Part shown: positions 34,301 through 44,293 of the stretch, piece by piece
Layout of the letters: every line of letters begins with the position of its first letter
How positions within the stretch are numbered: position 1 is the first letter of the stretch
Assembly: GCA_026545765.1 (NCBI GenBank)
Contig: CM048841.1
Span: forward strand, 101,327,352 to 101,391,351
Source of the DNA: Plantago major
Taxonomy: Eukaryota; Streptophyta; Magnoliopsida; Lamiales; Plantaginaceae
DNA length: 64,000 nucleotides
Direction of reading: 5' to 3'
Position numbers and translations under genes: made by a program
Notes under the pieces: generated by a model
Database searches by the model: none
Told to the model about the DNA's origin: nothing
What the model saw: only the letters and a program-made list of their open reading frames with translations

Positions 34301-34950
34301 ATTTTATCATTTATTTACACAACCCATCTTTTGTACGAGGAAAATAAGAAAATTTATCCAATTGATATATTTTCAACCTTTTTCTTTCTTTCTTTTTAAC
34401 ACGACTTTTAGTAGATCAATGAAATAAAAAGTATAGTTACGATTCGAATTACCCTTCTTTTCTACCGTAAAAGTTGAGTTAAGATAAGAAACTACAGGAA
34501 CCTGAGAGTACCATTCAAACTGGTTCACATACTTTGTACGTACATCTCTAACAAAAAATCGACATGTTCTTTTATTGGAAAATATTAGAACAATAGAAGT
34601 AAACTCAGAAGCATACGTTGAGTTTTTTCTCAAACTTAATAAATAAAAAACAAGTTATACCAAACTAAATTCAAACCAAACTCTACAAATTACGTACAAA
34701 AAAGTATAAAACAAAGTTATGTTAGTCAAATATACTTAATTTATTTTTATAATATAATTTTATTATATTCTTTTGTCGTGTAATTTGCGAGTATCATACC
34801 AACGTCCGTAAAAAGTCTCCTTACGAATTTATTAATGGACCGATGCAGATTCATTATTATTAAAAATGGGACAAATGTAATTTCTTCATTCGTTTCAAAT
34901 TCGCTTCATTTCGATTCGATTCAAGAATTTCAGCTGAAAACAAGAGAGCC
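34137..34950. mobile_element. TAA-flanked element B, GGCTCTGTTCT family (814 bases)
   Basis: The left end is identical to element A for its first 25 bases and the right end is 'caagagagcc'. TAA flanks both sides (34134-34136, 34951-34953). It shares with element A the (ATT)n tract (34241-34293) and nearly all of the next 650 bases, including the 86-codon minus-strand frame (34373-34633, three or four residues different). Either a recent local transposition or a segmental duplication. Confidence 0.75.
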
Positions 34951-34953
34951 TAA

Positions 34954-35277
34954 ATCTATTCCGTAAACTATCATTTCCTATCCTCGTGCTGTCATATACT
35001 GTTGTTCAGAAGAGTTGGGATATGTTTGCTTCCATTTAAGTATCAATAAATCTCACTCTTGCTCGGTGCATTTCCTTGCAATAATGTAAAGCAGTATGCA
35101 TCGGTATAATAAACAGCTACAAACAACACAACAGAGCCAAGTTGAGAACATATGGAGTTTGCTTGAGAACAATATAAGGAGGTTGCTTGAAACGTGATTC
35201 TAGTATCATTGTAATCTTCCATGAATTGATCTCATGAGATTACAAAGTTGTGCATTAATATCTCGTACCAAACTATG
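34954..35277. other. Spacer without recognised features
   Basis: No gene, inverted repeat or element is recognised. Confidence 0.4.
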
Positions 35278-35285
35278 TATGTAGA

Positions 35286-35458
35286 CAGGGGCGGACCTGG
35301 TGGGGGCAGGGGCGTTCGCCCCTCTTAAAATTTGGAAAAAAAAAATTTATAGGTAATATTTTCGAAAATTTTGGATTTCGCTCCCTCCCTCCTCGGAAAA
35401 ACCTCATATATGTAATTTCGCCCCCCCACCGGATGTTGAAATCCTAGGTCCGCCCCTG
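35286..35458. mobile_element. hAT-type MITE (173 bases)
   Basis: The left end CAGGGGCGGACCT is exactly inverted at the right as AGGTCCGCCCCTG. The flanking octamers TATGTAGA (35278-35285) and TATATAGA (35459-35466) match at seven of eight positions. CAGGGGCGGA ends are common among plant hAT MITEs. Confidence 0.85.
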
Positions 35459-35466
35459 TATATAGA

Positions 35467-35898
35467 AAGATATATTTTTTTAAAAGGATTAAAATGTTAT
35501 CAACTTTACAAAGGTTCATGAATTTTCTTTCCACATGTTGTAAAAATGTTTGGTTAAATTGGCACAAATTGGCTTTAAAAAAAGCCGAGGGGATTATTGC
35601 ACAGTGCCGGAATATTCAAAAAGTGATGTTTTGTACCAAACATGATACTTCGATATCAAATACCACATCCACTGAATACTACCAAACATGGTATTTATTT
35701 TCAAATACCACTTCAATTACCCTCCTTTTGAAATCGGACCTAAATACCATGAATTTATGAATAGTAAAACACCCTTTCAAACCAAACGGCCTCTTAAAGT
35801 GTTTTCATCGATAACCAATATGTGTATCAGTTGTTCGTTTTGACCAGTCTTATATGTGTTCATGCATGCTTACGAATCTACCCGTGTATCCATGCTTC
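35467..35898. other. Spacer left of the large Harbinger element
   Basis: No gene. The stretch at 35600-35790 has repeated 'aaataccac' / 'ggtattt' words suggesting a decayed small element. Confidence 0.4.
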
Positions 35899-36063
35899 TA
35901 AGGGCCTGATTGGTTTGATGCGTTGTGGCGCTATTTGGGCGTTGACCGCATAGCGAACAGTGATTAGTTTGATGCGTTTCGGCCCAAACGCGTTTGATGA
36001 AGCCCATGCGTTTTTGCGGGCTCGCGTTGCCAAACACATATCTTGAGCACATTTGAGCGCGTC

Positions 36064-36191
36064 TCTCGGGTCATGTATTTGAGATATGCGTTTCAAATAG
36101 CATTTCCAGCCTAATGCGAAACTACCATCTCGGGTCATGTATTTGAGATATGCGTTTCAAATAGCATTTCCAGCCTAATGCGAAATTACCA
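36064..36191 (+). repeat. 64-base tandem duplication in the element's left subterminal region
   Basis: Two consecutive copies start TCTCGGGTCATGTATTTGAG at 36064 and 36128 and differ by a single base (CGAAACTACCA against CGAAATTACCA). This is a recent duplication next to the putative promoter of the transposase gene. Confidence 0.85.
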
Positions 36192-36887
36192 AAAACTCCC
36201 TCAATAGTGAAACCTACTGACTACATATAAATAGGGAAAACGAAATGCATTTCTTCAAGCTTCTTCTCCGAGCTCACTGTCTGAAATTGAGAGACCAAAA
36301 AAGTTGAGTCTAAAATCTACCTATCTGCTGGTCTTTATTTTTCGAACCCATGGTCGGATTCTAACATTTCAAGCTTCCACAGGTGTTCGTGATTACTGTT
36401 CCGGTGGAATTTGGTTGCTGCTTGGTAGTTGAGCTACAGATCTCGAGCTCGATTGAAGGTATGACAATGGCTTCTTCGTTTTTTTTACAGCCGAAATTCT
36501 TGTTTTTGTATGAAATTTGAGTCGTTTTCTTCATTAAATGCTTGTGGTGTGCTATTTATCGAGGCCTATTGAATGCTTGATTTGGTATTTAATGTGTTTG
36601 AACTGTTTTCTGTAATTGTTTTTCGTTTTTCATTTGTTGGGTTAAACATCCTAAATTAAACTGTCCATGACTTGGGTTATTTAATTACAGTTTACTAATC
36701 AATGTTAAGTGTTGGTAATGATCTGTACTCAATGTGTTTCAAATATGGATTTCTACTATATGGCACATTTGGTAGTTTTGTACAGAAAGTTAGGTAATTG
36801 TTGTGTCGATTTATTCATTGTTTACTGTGGTATATAGACAAGTTGTCGAACACACAAAGGCAGCAACTCATACGGCTTATATTGGTG

Positions 36888-38301
36888 ATGTCTATGGGCA
36901 TGATTCTTGCCATGACTTGGTACTACATTAGGCGTGTTAGGCCTAGGCTGCCACGTAAACGTAAAAGAACACCTCCGGTTCATTATCGACTGGTATCGAA
37001 AATCAAAAGGTCGGAAGCTTATATGCGTAGGCTTACCCTACTTAGTGATACCAAATGCAAAGACAATCTTAGGATGAGAATGGAGCCATTCAAGCAGTTG
37101 TGTGTCTTACTTAAACATCAAGGAGGATTGCATCCAAGCTTATATGTTACCTTGGAGGAGAAAGTGGCCATCTTCTTGAAAATATTGGGCCATCACACCA
37201 AACAAAGGATGGCCACAACTGACTTCAAAAGGAGTGGACAAACTGTTAGCCTATACTTCAATGAGGTGCTTCAATCTGTATTGAGGCTTCATGAGATTTT
37301 GCTTGCCAAGCCGGTTCCCATACCACCAACTTGTGAGGAGGAACCTTGGTGCCACTTCAAGGTACGTAGTATAGTGTTGATCATAGTATGATACTTCTTG
37401 CTAGCTGGACTAAACATTCTAGTTGACTGACCATTTGAACATGTATTTGCAGGGTTGTCTTGGAGCCTTAGGCGGTACGTACATTTGCGTTGAAACTCCA
37501 TCAAAACTGTCGGACATGTACTGAAACAGGAAGGGGTTCATAGTTGTTAATGTCCTTACTGTTTGTGACAAGGACATGAAGTTCATGTACGTGCTAACAG
37601 GATGGGAAGGATCTGCAAATGATGGCCGTGTATTGAGGGATGCTCTAAACCATGGATTTTATGTACCTAGAGGTATATTCCAAACACTATCTCTTCATTA
37701 CATACTAATTGTGAAGATGTCAAACTGATTCAAACTTCTTGTCATTGATTGGGTCACTAATTCATTCATTCTGTTTGTAGGTAATTACTACTTGATTGAT
37801 GCTGCCTATAAGAATGCTCCTGGATTCCTACCTCCTTTTCGGAAGACAAGATATCACTTGAAGGAGTGGTCAGACTGCAATCTGCAACCTAAGAATGCAA
37901 AGGAGTATTTCAATCTAAAATATGCCTCTGCTAGGAATTTTATAGAGAGAACATTCGGATTGTTGAAGAAGAGATGGGCTATACTTAGGTCTACCATGTT
38001 CTATCCATTGGAGAAACAAAATGATATCATTCTAGCTTGTTGTCTACTACACAACTTCCTCAAGGAAGTAGATGCTGAAGATCTACTGAAAGAGGAGGAG
38101 TTAATTGAAGAGGAGAAATTTAGAGAAGCCCAATTGAATGGGATTGGTGTAGACAGTGAAGAATCAGATGATGATGATGCTGAGGATGATGAACCAATAG
38201 ACCATTTGATGGAATCTCCAGAATGGAGGCAATATCGACGTGCTCTTGCGCATCACATGTACTTTGGATGGCGGAAGAGAGTGGCTGCAAGAAACCAATG
38301 A
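36888..38301 (+). pseudogene. HARBI1-type DDE transposase, inactivated
   Basis: Catalyses element excision and insertion in intact family members. Three GT-AG exons are visible: about 36888-37361, 37453-37672 and 37781-38301. Exon 1 has a basic N-terminus (RRVRPRLPRKRKRTPP) and the helix-turn-helix region (HTKQRMATTDFKRSGQTVSL). Exon 2 has GCLGALGGTYICVE, where family members have GAxDGTH: the first catalytic Asp is Gly (37467-37472 region). A TGA follows after KLSDMY. The second Asp survives in GWEGSANDGRVLRDAL and the Glu in NFIERTFGLLKKRWAIL. Exon 3 ends with an acidic stretch (EESDDDDAEDDEP) and basic tail. With one missing catalytic residue and one stop this copy cannot be active, although the rest is well kept, so the loss appears fairly recent. 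Confidence 0.85.
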
Positions 38302-38587
38302 TAGATTTAGAAGAACTTTGCTTTGTTTTATGAATCTGCACTTTGTTAGATGATGTCCTCTGTGTTTAGAAACTTATTGGCTGGTACCAGTCCTTTTGTT
38401 ATGATGCTATGATATGCTTCGTATTGTGTATTATTGACCTTAGTGTTTGAATGCCTCAATTAGATTTTAACCTTGATGAACATGGATGTTTATGTTGATT
38501 ATCTTGTGTGTTAAATGTTGGATCTTCATGTTGATTCTCTTGTGCTTGTTTATGAGATGTTTACCTCAGCATTTGTGTGTTTGATAG

Positions 38588-39744
38588 ATGTCTGAGAATG
38601 AAAGTGAAAACAAAGGAAGAACTATAGGGTGTGGACTAAGCTGGAAGAACTTGAGCTCCTGGATGCAATGAAGAATGCAAAGCTGGCTGGTTTGAAGGGG
38701 AAGCAGGGATTCAAGCCTGGTGGTCTGATGTTCATTCAAAACCAAATATGGGCCAAGTTTTCTGGAACTGATTTGCGGATTAAGCCACACATTTCATACA
38801 GGATTAGGAACTGGAAGGCCTTCCACAGTGCTGTACTTGCATTGAAGAATAAGAGTGGCATAGGGTGGTGTGATATTGAGAAGAAGTTTAACTGTGAGGA
38901 TCATGTATGGAAAGATTATGCCCAGTTATGACACACTTGAAGCTTCCACTAACCTTTACAATTTTAGCTTATGATGTGGTTGTTGACTGCCTTATGTTCA
39001 TGTATTTTTCATTTTTGATCACTTGTTAGGACCATACCATAATGCTGAACTTGAGAGATAAGTCGTGGACTTACTTCGAGGACTGGTGTGAGATTTTTGG
39101 GAGGGACATTGCTATTGGCAAGAGGGCAAAGACATTTGGAATGAAGTCGAAACTAATGTCGCACGAAACTGATTCTGACTTGGACGAAGGCTACAACATT
39201 GCCTCCGATGCCCCGAATGCTTTCAACACTCAGCAAACTCAGCCAGGTTGCAGCCAAGCTCCCTCTACTTGCAATGAAGATCCACTTGGAGCAGGTACAA
39301 AAAATGGTAACAATACTCAACCTTCTGCAAAAATCCATAGTTTCATTCTCGACATATGCGAAGGAAATGTGTATCCTAAGAGGAAGAGAGGTCGGGTAAA
39401 TGCCGGGGAAACTGATGAATCATTTCTAAACATGATGGATGGGTTTGTCAAGTTCACAAAAGAGGCTGTTGTAGGAGTTAAAAACTTGTCCATTGGGGAA
39501 TCTTCATCTCAAAAAAGTTCTGCATACACGGTGGAAGACTATATTCGGATGATGAATATAGAGCTTGACAAGTTCCCTCGTCTACCTTCCTCATTCAAGG
39601 TAGAAATTGGATTGATTCTCATCCATGACTTGCCAACTCTGCAATTCTTCCTCTTCATGAATGAAATTGACAAGTTCAACTACATCAACAATAAGCTCAA
39701 GAAGTTGGGTGGGCCTGATATGGTGGATCCTTATGTGCCACCAT

Positions 39745-39777
<33 letters not shown>

Positions 39778-39785
39778 CTATCTAG
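38588..39785 (+). pseudogene. SANT/Myb-like DNA-binding protein of the Harbinger element (ORF1), frameshifted
   Basis: In plant PIF/Harbinger elements this second protein works with the transposase and binds DNA. The sequence shows the Myb/SANT-like domain: VWTKLEELELLDAMKNAKLA, LRIKPHISYRIRNWKAFHSA, GIGWCDIEKKFNCEDHVWKD, and after an intron SWTYFEDWCEIFGRDIAIGK. The frame with the natural ATG at 38588 (MSENESENKGRT) joins the domain frame only with a one-base shift near 38620, and the intron between about 38930 and 39030 lacks a clear GT donor. The C-terminal part is continuous (39042-39785) and ends in a run of ten Asp residues encoded by (GAT)n. Probably no longer a working gene. Confidence 0.75.
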
Positions 39786-40337
39786 ACACTTTGCATAGGT
39801 GACCATTTGGTTGACTTTAGTTGACTGTTTTTGTTGAAAGCACTTTGTTATTGGTCAGGATTTGATTAACTTGCTAATGTGTGGTCTTTTGTCTATAAAC
39901 TATAGTTGACCTTAGAAGCAGAGTACTACTACTGGACCTGTAATTGATTAGGCAGGTCATGTTTTTGGGTTTCTGTACTTGATCTGTATTGAACTTTGGG
40001 TGAAAATGGTCATTATGCAGTCTATTAATTTTCAACTTGGCACTCTTTAATTCTTGTTCTGGATAAGAAACTCAACTTTGTCTAGAATGGGGACTCAAAG
40101 TAAAGATAAGTTCAAGCAGGCCCATAGAAAAGTTCTTCCACCATTTCATTCCTAAAACATTAAACTGGATAACATCACAAACAGACAAGCAACTACGTAG
40201 AGTACGAGAAGGAAACTACTTGCACAATGCCGAATACCACGAATTAATTGCTCATTTTTCTTGAAAATTAGAGCAATGTGGCATAAAAGAAAACTAGATA
40301 GGTGGAGATCAAATCTACTAAAGCCAACTACAAGAAA
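39786..40337. other. Spacer between convergent genes in the Harbinger element
   Basis: Presumably 3' UTRs of the plus-strand ORF1 and the minus-strand SANT-like gene. No other feature is seen. Confidence 0.5.
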
Positions 40338-41350
40338 TCATAACGGTTTCTTGTTGAACTTTGGCATCAGCTTACCAAACTTGCTCATAGGATCGACTTG
40401 TTTGCCCTTACCATTCCTACTGCTCCCCACGGATTCACCCGGAGAAAGTGTGAAATCTAGCATGTTCTTCTTCTTTATGGCTGCCGCCTTCTCCTCACTA
40501 GCAAGTTTTGCAGCCTTCCACTCCTCCTCCGTGATTGAAGCAAAGCTGTCGGGCATTCTCGGGGACGCAAACCTTAGACGCTGCTGCACATTTGGAGAAG
40601 CAGCAGTGGAGCTACCCTGTTTGCTAACTGGAGAATCGAATAGCGTGCAATGGTATGGAGCATTAGGAGACCTTATAGGCTGTGGCAGATTAGTGAACTT
40701 AGAAGCGACCTTGTCTAGCTCGAAACAATGCACGCATGAATCCAACTCCACATCTTCATTCACAGAGTCTAACTCGTCGGCGTCTTGTGGCAACTCCAAA
40801 GTGTCGGAAGCTACACCGAACTTCGGACCTTCAAATACCACACCAAGATCAGTCCACATTGGGTCACCAACGTGGTAGTACCAAAGGCATCGGTCATCCT
40901 CCTGTAATTCACAATCAAAGCAAGAATTAGTGTATCACAAGATTGTCATGAATAAGTTATGTGAAACGGAGATAAGTTGTGACAAACCTTAATAAGCTGC
41001 TCCCACACTTTGTCGTCGGCAGGGAAGAACCGGTTCATTACCACGTCATATTGCATTCCTTTTGTCTTCAACAACTTAGAGAACACTTCGTGCCTTTCCG
41101 GCAGCTTTGCCACGATCCTCTCGAGGTCCTCAAACTGGTATGATATGCCGAAGTTGTTGTACAACTCCGTGATGATGATGTCGTAAGCATAGAGCACATC
41201 CTGTGGATAGTTCCACGGGATGTCACCGTCAAGAGCAATTCTCTCCAATGCAATCACCGTACGCTCGACATGCTCCTTCGGAAACTTCTTGTCGTAAAAG
41301 AACATGTCTTGTGCACGGTGGAGGGCTTTCCTTATATTGGGAGAAGTCAT
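40338..41350 (-). CDS. Diverged SANT/Myb-like protein gene carried by the Harbinger element (apparently intact)
   Basis: Two exons on the minus strand, 41350-40988 and 40901-40338, joined by a GT-AG intron, encode 308 residues without interruption from MTSPNIRKALHRAQ to KFNKKPL. The N-terminal 150 residues follow the layout of the Myb/SANT-like domain: IALDGDIPWNYPQDV, FGISYQFEDLERIVAKLPER, HEVFSKLLKTKGMQYDVVMN, DDKVWEQLIK and a 'Y..GDPMWTDLGVVFEGPK' end. The usual KPHIxSRIK core is lost, so assignment is by pattern and not certain. The C-terminal half is low-complexity with a Lys/Glu-rich helix (EEEWKAAKLASEEKAAAIKK). A TATA box lies about 95 bases upstream. Its intactness contrasts with the broken transposase and ORF1 next to it. 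It may supply DNA binding in trans, or be a captured host gene. Confidence 0.7.
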
Positions 41351-41913
41351 TTTGGACTTGGTTGTTTGTGTTTTAGATAGGCAACTTAGTTGGATTGGTT
41401 TGAGTGTGTTAATGTGGAAGAAATTGAGCTGCTTTATGCCACCTTATATAGGAGAATAGGAGGTGCTTCCCTATTCACTACACTTGTGACTTGCCCAAGG
41501 AAGAACTAAGGACCCGTATTAAATTCGATAACCTAACTTACGATGGTTGTGGTTCAAATTGACTACACTTACACTACAAAAGTGTATCAATTTAATGTGG
41601 AAGGTCTATCAAGAAGTTGAGCTCATTGTCATCCCATGAAAGTATTCCATTAATGCAAAAGATTTCATATCTTCTCTTGGTTAGAGTGTACATGAACAAG
41701 GTTTAAAGACTTGCACAATTTGTGCTCAATTTATGACCATCTGCAGACTCATTCATCCATGAATTTCTAACACTCAAAGGAATACAAACCAATTTGTGGT
41801 TGGATGGATTAATGACCATGAATCAAGCAAAAATTCAGGCTACACTTCTGAGATAGGATAGCATTTTGTCCTAGGAAGTCATTCCTTGTTTGTGCAAAGG
41901 AAGCATTTACTAC
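41351..41913. other. 5' flank of the SANT-like passenger gene
   Basis: Non-coding. It contains the TATA box listed separately, and nothing else is recognised. Confidence 0.45.
41443..41451 (-). promoter_or_regulatory. TATA box of the SANT-like passenger gene
   Basis: On the minus strand CTATATAAGG stands about 95 bases upstream of the ATG at 41350. It supports an independent promoter for this gene. Confidence 0.5.
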
Positions 41914-42420
41914 TGATGAGTCGGTTTTACATCGTCTCATCTGGTCTTTTTTACCGTCTTTTTGTTATCCTTAAGTATAGTTTTAGTAGTTTTCCTAGAG
42001 TCTTTTTACTTGTTTTGTTCTTTTTGAATTTTGCAGGTATTTGGTTAAACCGCGCTAATTGAAGGCAAAAAAAGGGTGTATTTTACATGCATCTTGAAGA
42101 TATGGAGTTCCAATACTTCGTATGGTTGCTATAAGTGGAGCGGGGAGGCCAAAATACCAAGGATCGAAGTTAAAATGAGCAAAAGGGCAAAATCGTTATT
42201 CCAGAAAGAACTGGCGACGCCAGTTATTAAATTGGCGTACGCCAGTAACTCTCTGGAATGACGCTAAGAAACTCGCGACGCCAGTTTTGTTTTTCACACC
42301 ATATTCTGATTTTCTCCGTCTTTTTTCCAGTTCATACATGGCGGACGTCCGCCAACTCTCAAGTTGGCGGACGCCAATCCTTCTGTCAGCACAAACAAAC
42401 ATGATAGAAAAAGAATACCA
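41914..42420 (+). mobile_element. LTR-like fragment of a retrotransposon (fossil)
   Basis: The stretch begins TACTGATGAGTCGGTTTTAC and contains clustered GGCGACGCC / GGCGGACGCC words near 42210-42380. I associate such words with the LTR or leader region of some plant Ty3-type retrotransposons. No coding part and no second LTR is seen. If right, it is an old partial copy inserted in the Harbinger element. Confidence 0.3.
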
Positions 42421-42668
42421 TTTGATGTTAACAACTGCATTCATGATCCAAACAGACATTACATAATTAAACTAGTCATTACTAATACTTAGAATGTTAA
42501 AGACAAAATCATTGTTCAAGGCCCCAACACCTAGATCAATCCATAGTCAAAGGAACACTAGATCAATCCATAGTCAATCCTAGCTGGAGATTCATGACCC
42601 CAACACCTAGATCCAAAGATCATTGTTCAAAATAAAGAGCCGTTTAGATTATAGGCCACTAATTACTA

Positions 42669-42920
42669 CTCCCTCCATTCCACCAATTTCTTTCCATTTT
42701 ATTTTTGCACAAATTTTAAGAAATTTGAGTAAAAAATGAGTTTATATAGATAAAGTAGTAAGTGTATAGTAAAAAGTAAGAAAGAGAATTGAAAAAGTAT
42801 GAAAGAGAGAGATTAAAATATTAATAATGGAGATAGTGGGTTTCCATAAAAGGAAATGGAAAGTTTTTAATGGAACGCCCAAAATGGAAAAATGGAAAGA
42901 AATCTATGGAACGGAGGGAG
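42669..42920. mobile_element. Stowaway-type MITE (252 bases) within the Harbinger element
   Basis: Perfect short ends CTCCCTCCATTCC and GGAACGGAGGGAG, with TA on each side (42667-42668, 42921-42922). The interior is AT-rich. It is nested within the larger element just beyond the 3' end of the PB1-like gene. Confidence 0.85.
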
Positions 42921-42987
42921 TAATACTTAGAATGTTCAAGGCAAAATCCATGTTCATCAAGACAAAACAGATACCTAAGGATACCAT

Positions 42988-44293
42988 CTACTCCATAGTC
43001 AAAGGAACACTACTCAACTTCCTCCCTTTGCGTGGACGCAGCTTCACTCTGGTCACAAGTGGTGCCCTTGGAATTGGAGTCTCAGCAATGTACCACTTAT
43101 CTGCTTCAAGCTCCCTCATGCTAAGCTCTGCCTCACCCACCTTGTCTTGCATCTTCTGCCAAATCTGTGCTTGGGTATTCATGGCCTTGCTATTGAAACG
43201 CCCCAACGGAGCTGGAACTTCAAGGGGAATGGCATAAAGGAGAGTTCGATTAAACGAACATATCTCGTACTCAGCATCCTGCATGAACACGTTCACCTCC
43301 TTGGTATGAAGAGCATCAGCATCGATCCACATGTTCCGCAAGCCATCTTCATTCTGGATCACCCTCAAAGATTCGTTGTCAACACCACCTTGCTCAAAGT
43401 ACCACACCAGACTCATCCAATTCCCAGCTGTGTTCTTACCCATCTTATGCAGCACCCTATGTGTTGCCTGGAAGAGCTCTGCAAGCTTGAAACTCAAAGG
43501 ATTCACGTAGTGGATCCAGCGCTTGCACCCACCCATGTAAAAAGTTCCCTTCTCCGGATCATGGTAAAACCTCCCGCCAAATCTCAGACAAATTGTTCTG
43601 AGGTGAGCATGCATTCCTACAAAATCAAGTGTTTCCCAATCAAAGCCTATAAACAGAATATGAACTAAACTAACATTAAAAACCCTAAACAACCAATTAA
43701 CATACAAGTTCTACTGGCAGTTCATTAAACCAAGAACTATAGGTTTTCCACTAACCTTAATAATCAAACTACAATACCATTTTTTCGAAGCACACATCCA
43801 CAAGAATAACAAAAATTGTGCAATACAGTAACCAAAAATCAATTCTTTACTAATGAGAACTAAAAAAGGACAAATCAAAACATCATTGATCACGCCCTTA
43901 TATGCATGGGCAGAGTACTAAATTGAACAAAATTAACCCTAACAACAAGAAGCTTACCATTACAACAGAATTAACATCTACATGAAGAACACAAAGTCCA
44001 CAACAATATCCCACACAAATACACTGTTCTAATTTTTAATTGTCCAACTTATCGATCATAATTCCAAAAAAACAGAAAACACAATAAACATTGCAACTTA
44101 AGGAAATCGATGATTGCACATCTACATATCTGATGCATGCTACTTAGCATGGAAGATCTAGACAGATTACACATTCGTATAAGAGTTGGGTTTAGTTTCT
44201 TACCTCTGACAACCCTTTTTCCACACCTTGGTCCACGCCTGAGCGGTATTCCAGTGCCCGGACCTGTGCCATTCCTCGCCGTTCAGAAGACAT
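42988..44293 (-). CDS. PB1-like domain protein gene carried by the Harbinger element
   Basis: The main exon on the minus strand (43646-42988) encodes about 218 residues, with an internal ATG at 43614 giving 208 (MHAHLRTICLRFGGRF...). The run CLRFGGRFYHDPEKGTFYMG, then WIHYVNPLSFKLAELFQATH, WMSLVWYFEQGGVDNESLRV, QNEDGLRNMWIDAD and KEVNVFMQDAEYEI follows the PB1-like N-terminal domain found on plant Mutator-type transposases ('GGxF...YxGG...WY...L..I.ND...M...VxVF'). The C-terminus is basic (TRVKLRPRKGRKLSS). A 5' exon (44293-44204, MSSERRGMAQ...) with a GT donor is plausible, but it joins the main exon only with a one-base shift, so either a different start is used or the copy is slightly damaged. 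Function is unknown; the family call is by pattern. Confidence 0.55.

Noticed and set aside
34200-34427. Open frame with a poly-leucine stretch that looks like a membrane segment
   Set aside because: The leucines come from the (ATT)n microsatellite read as TTA codons; there is no conserved context.
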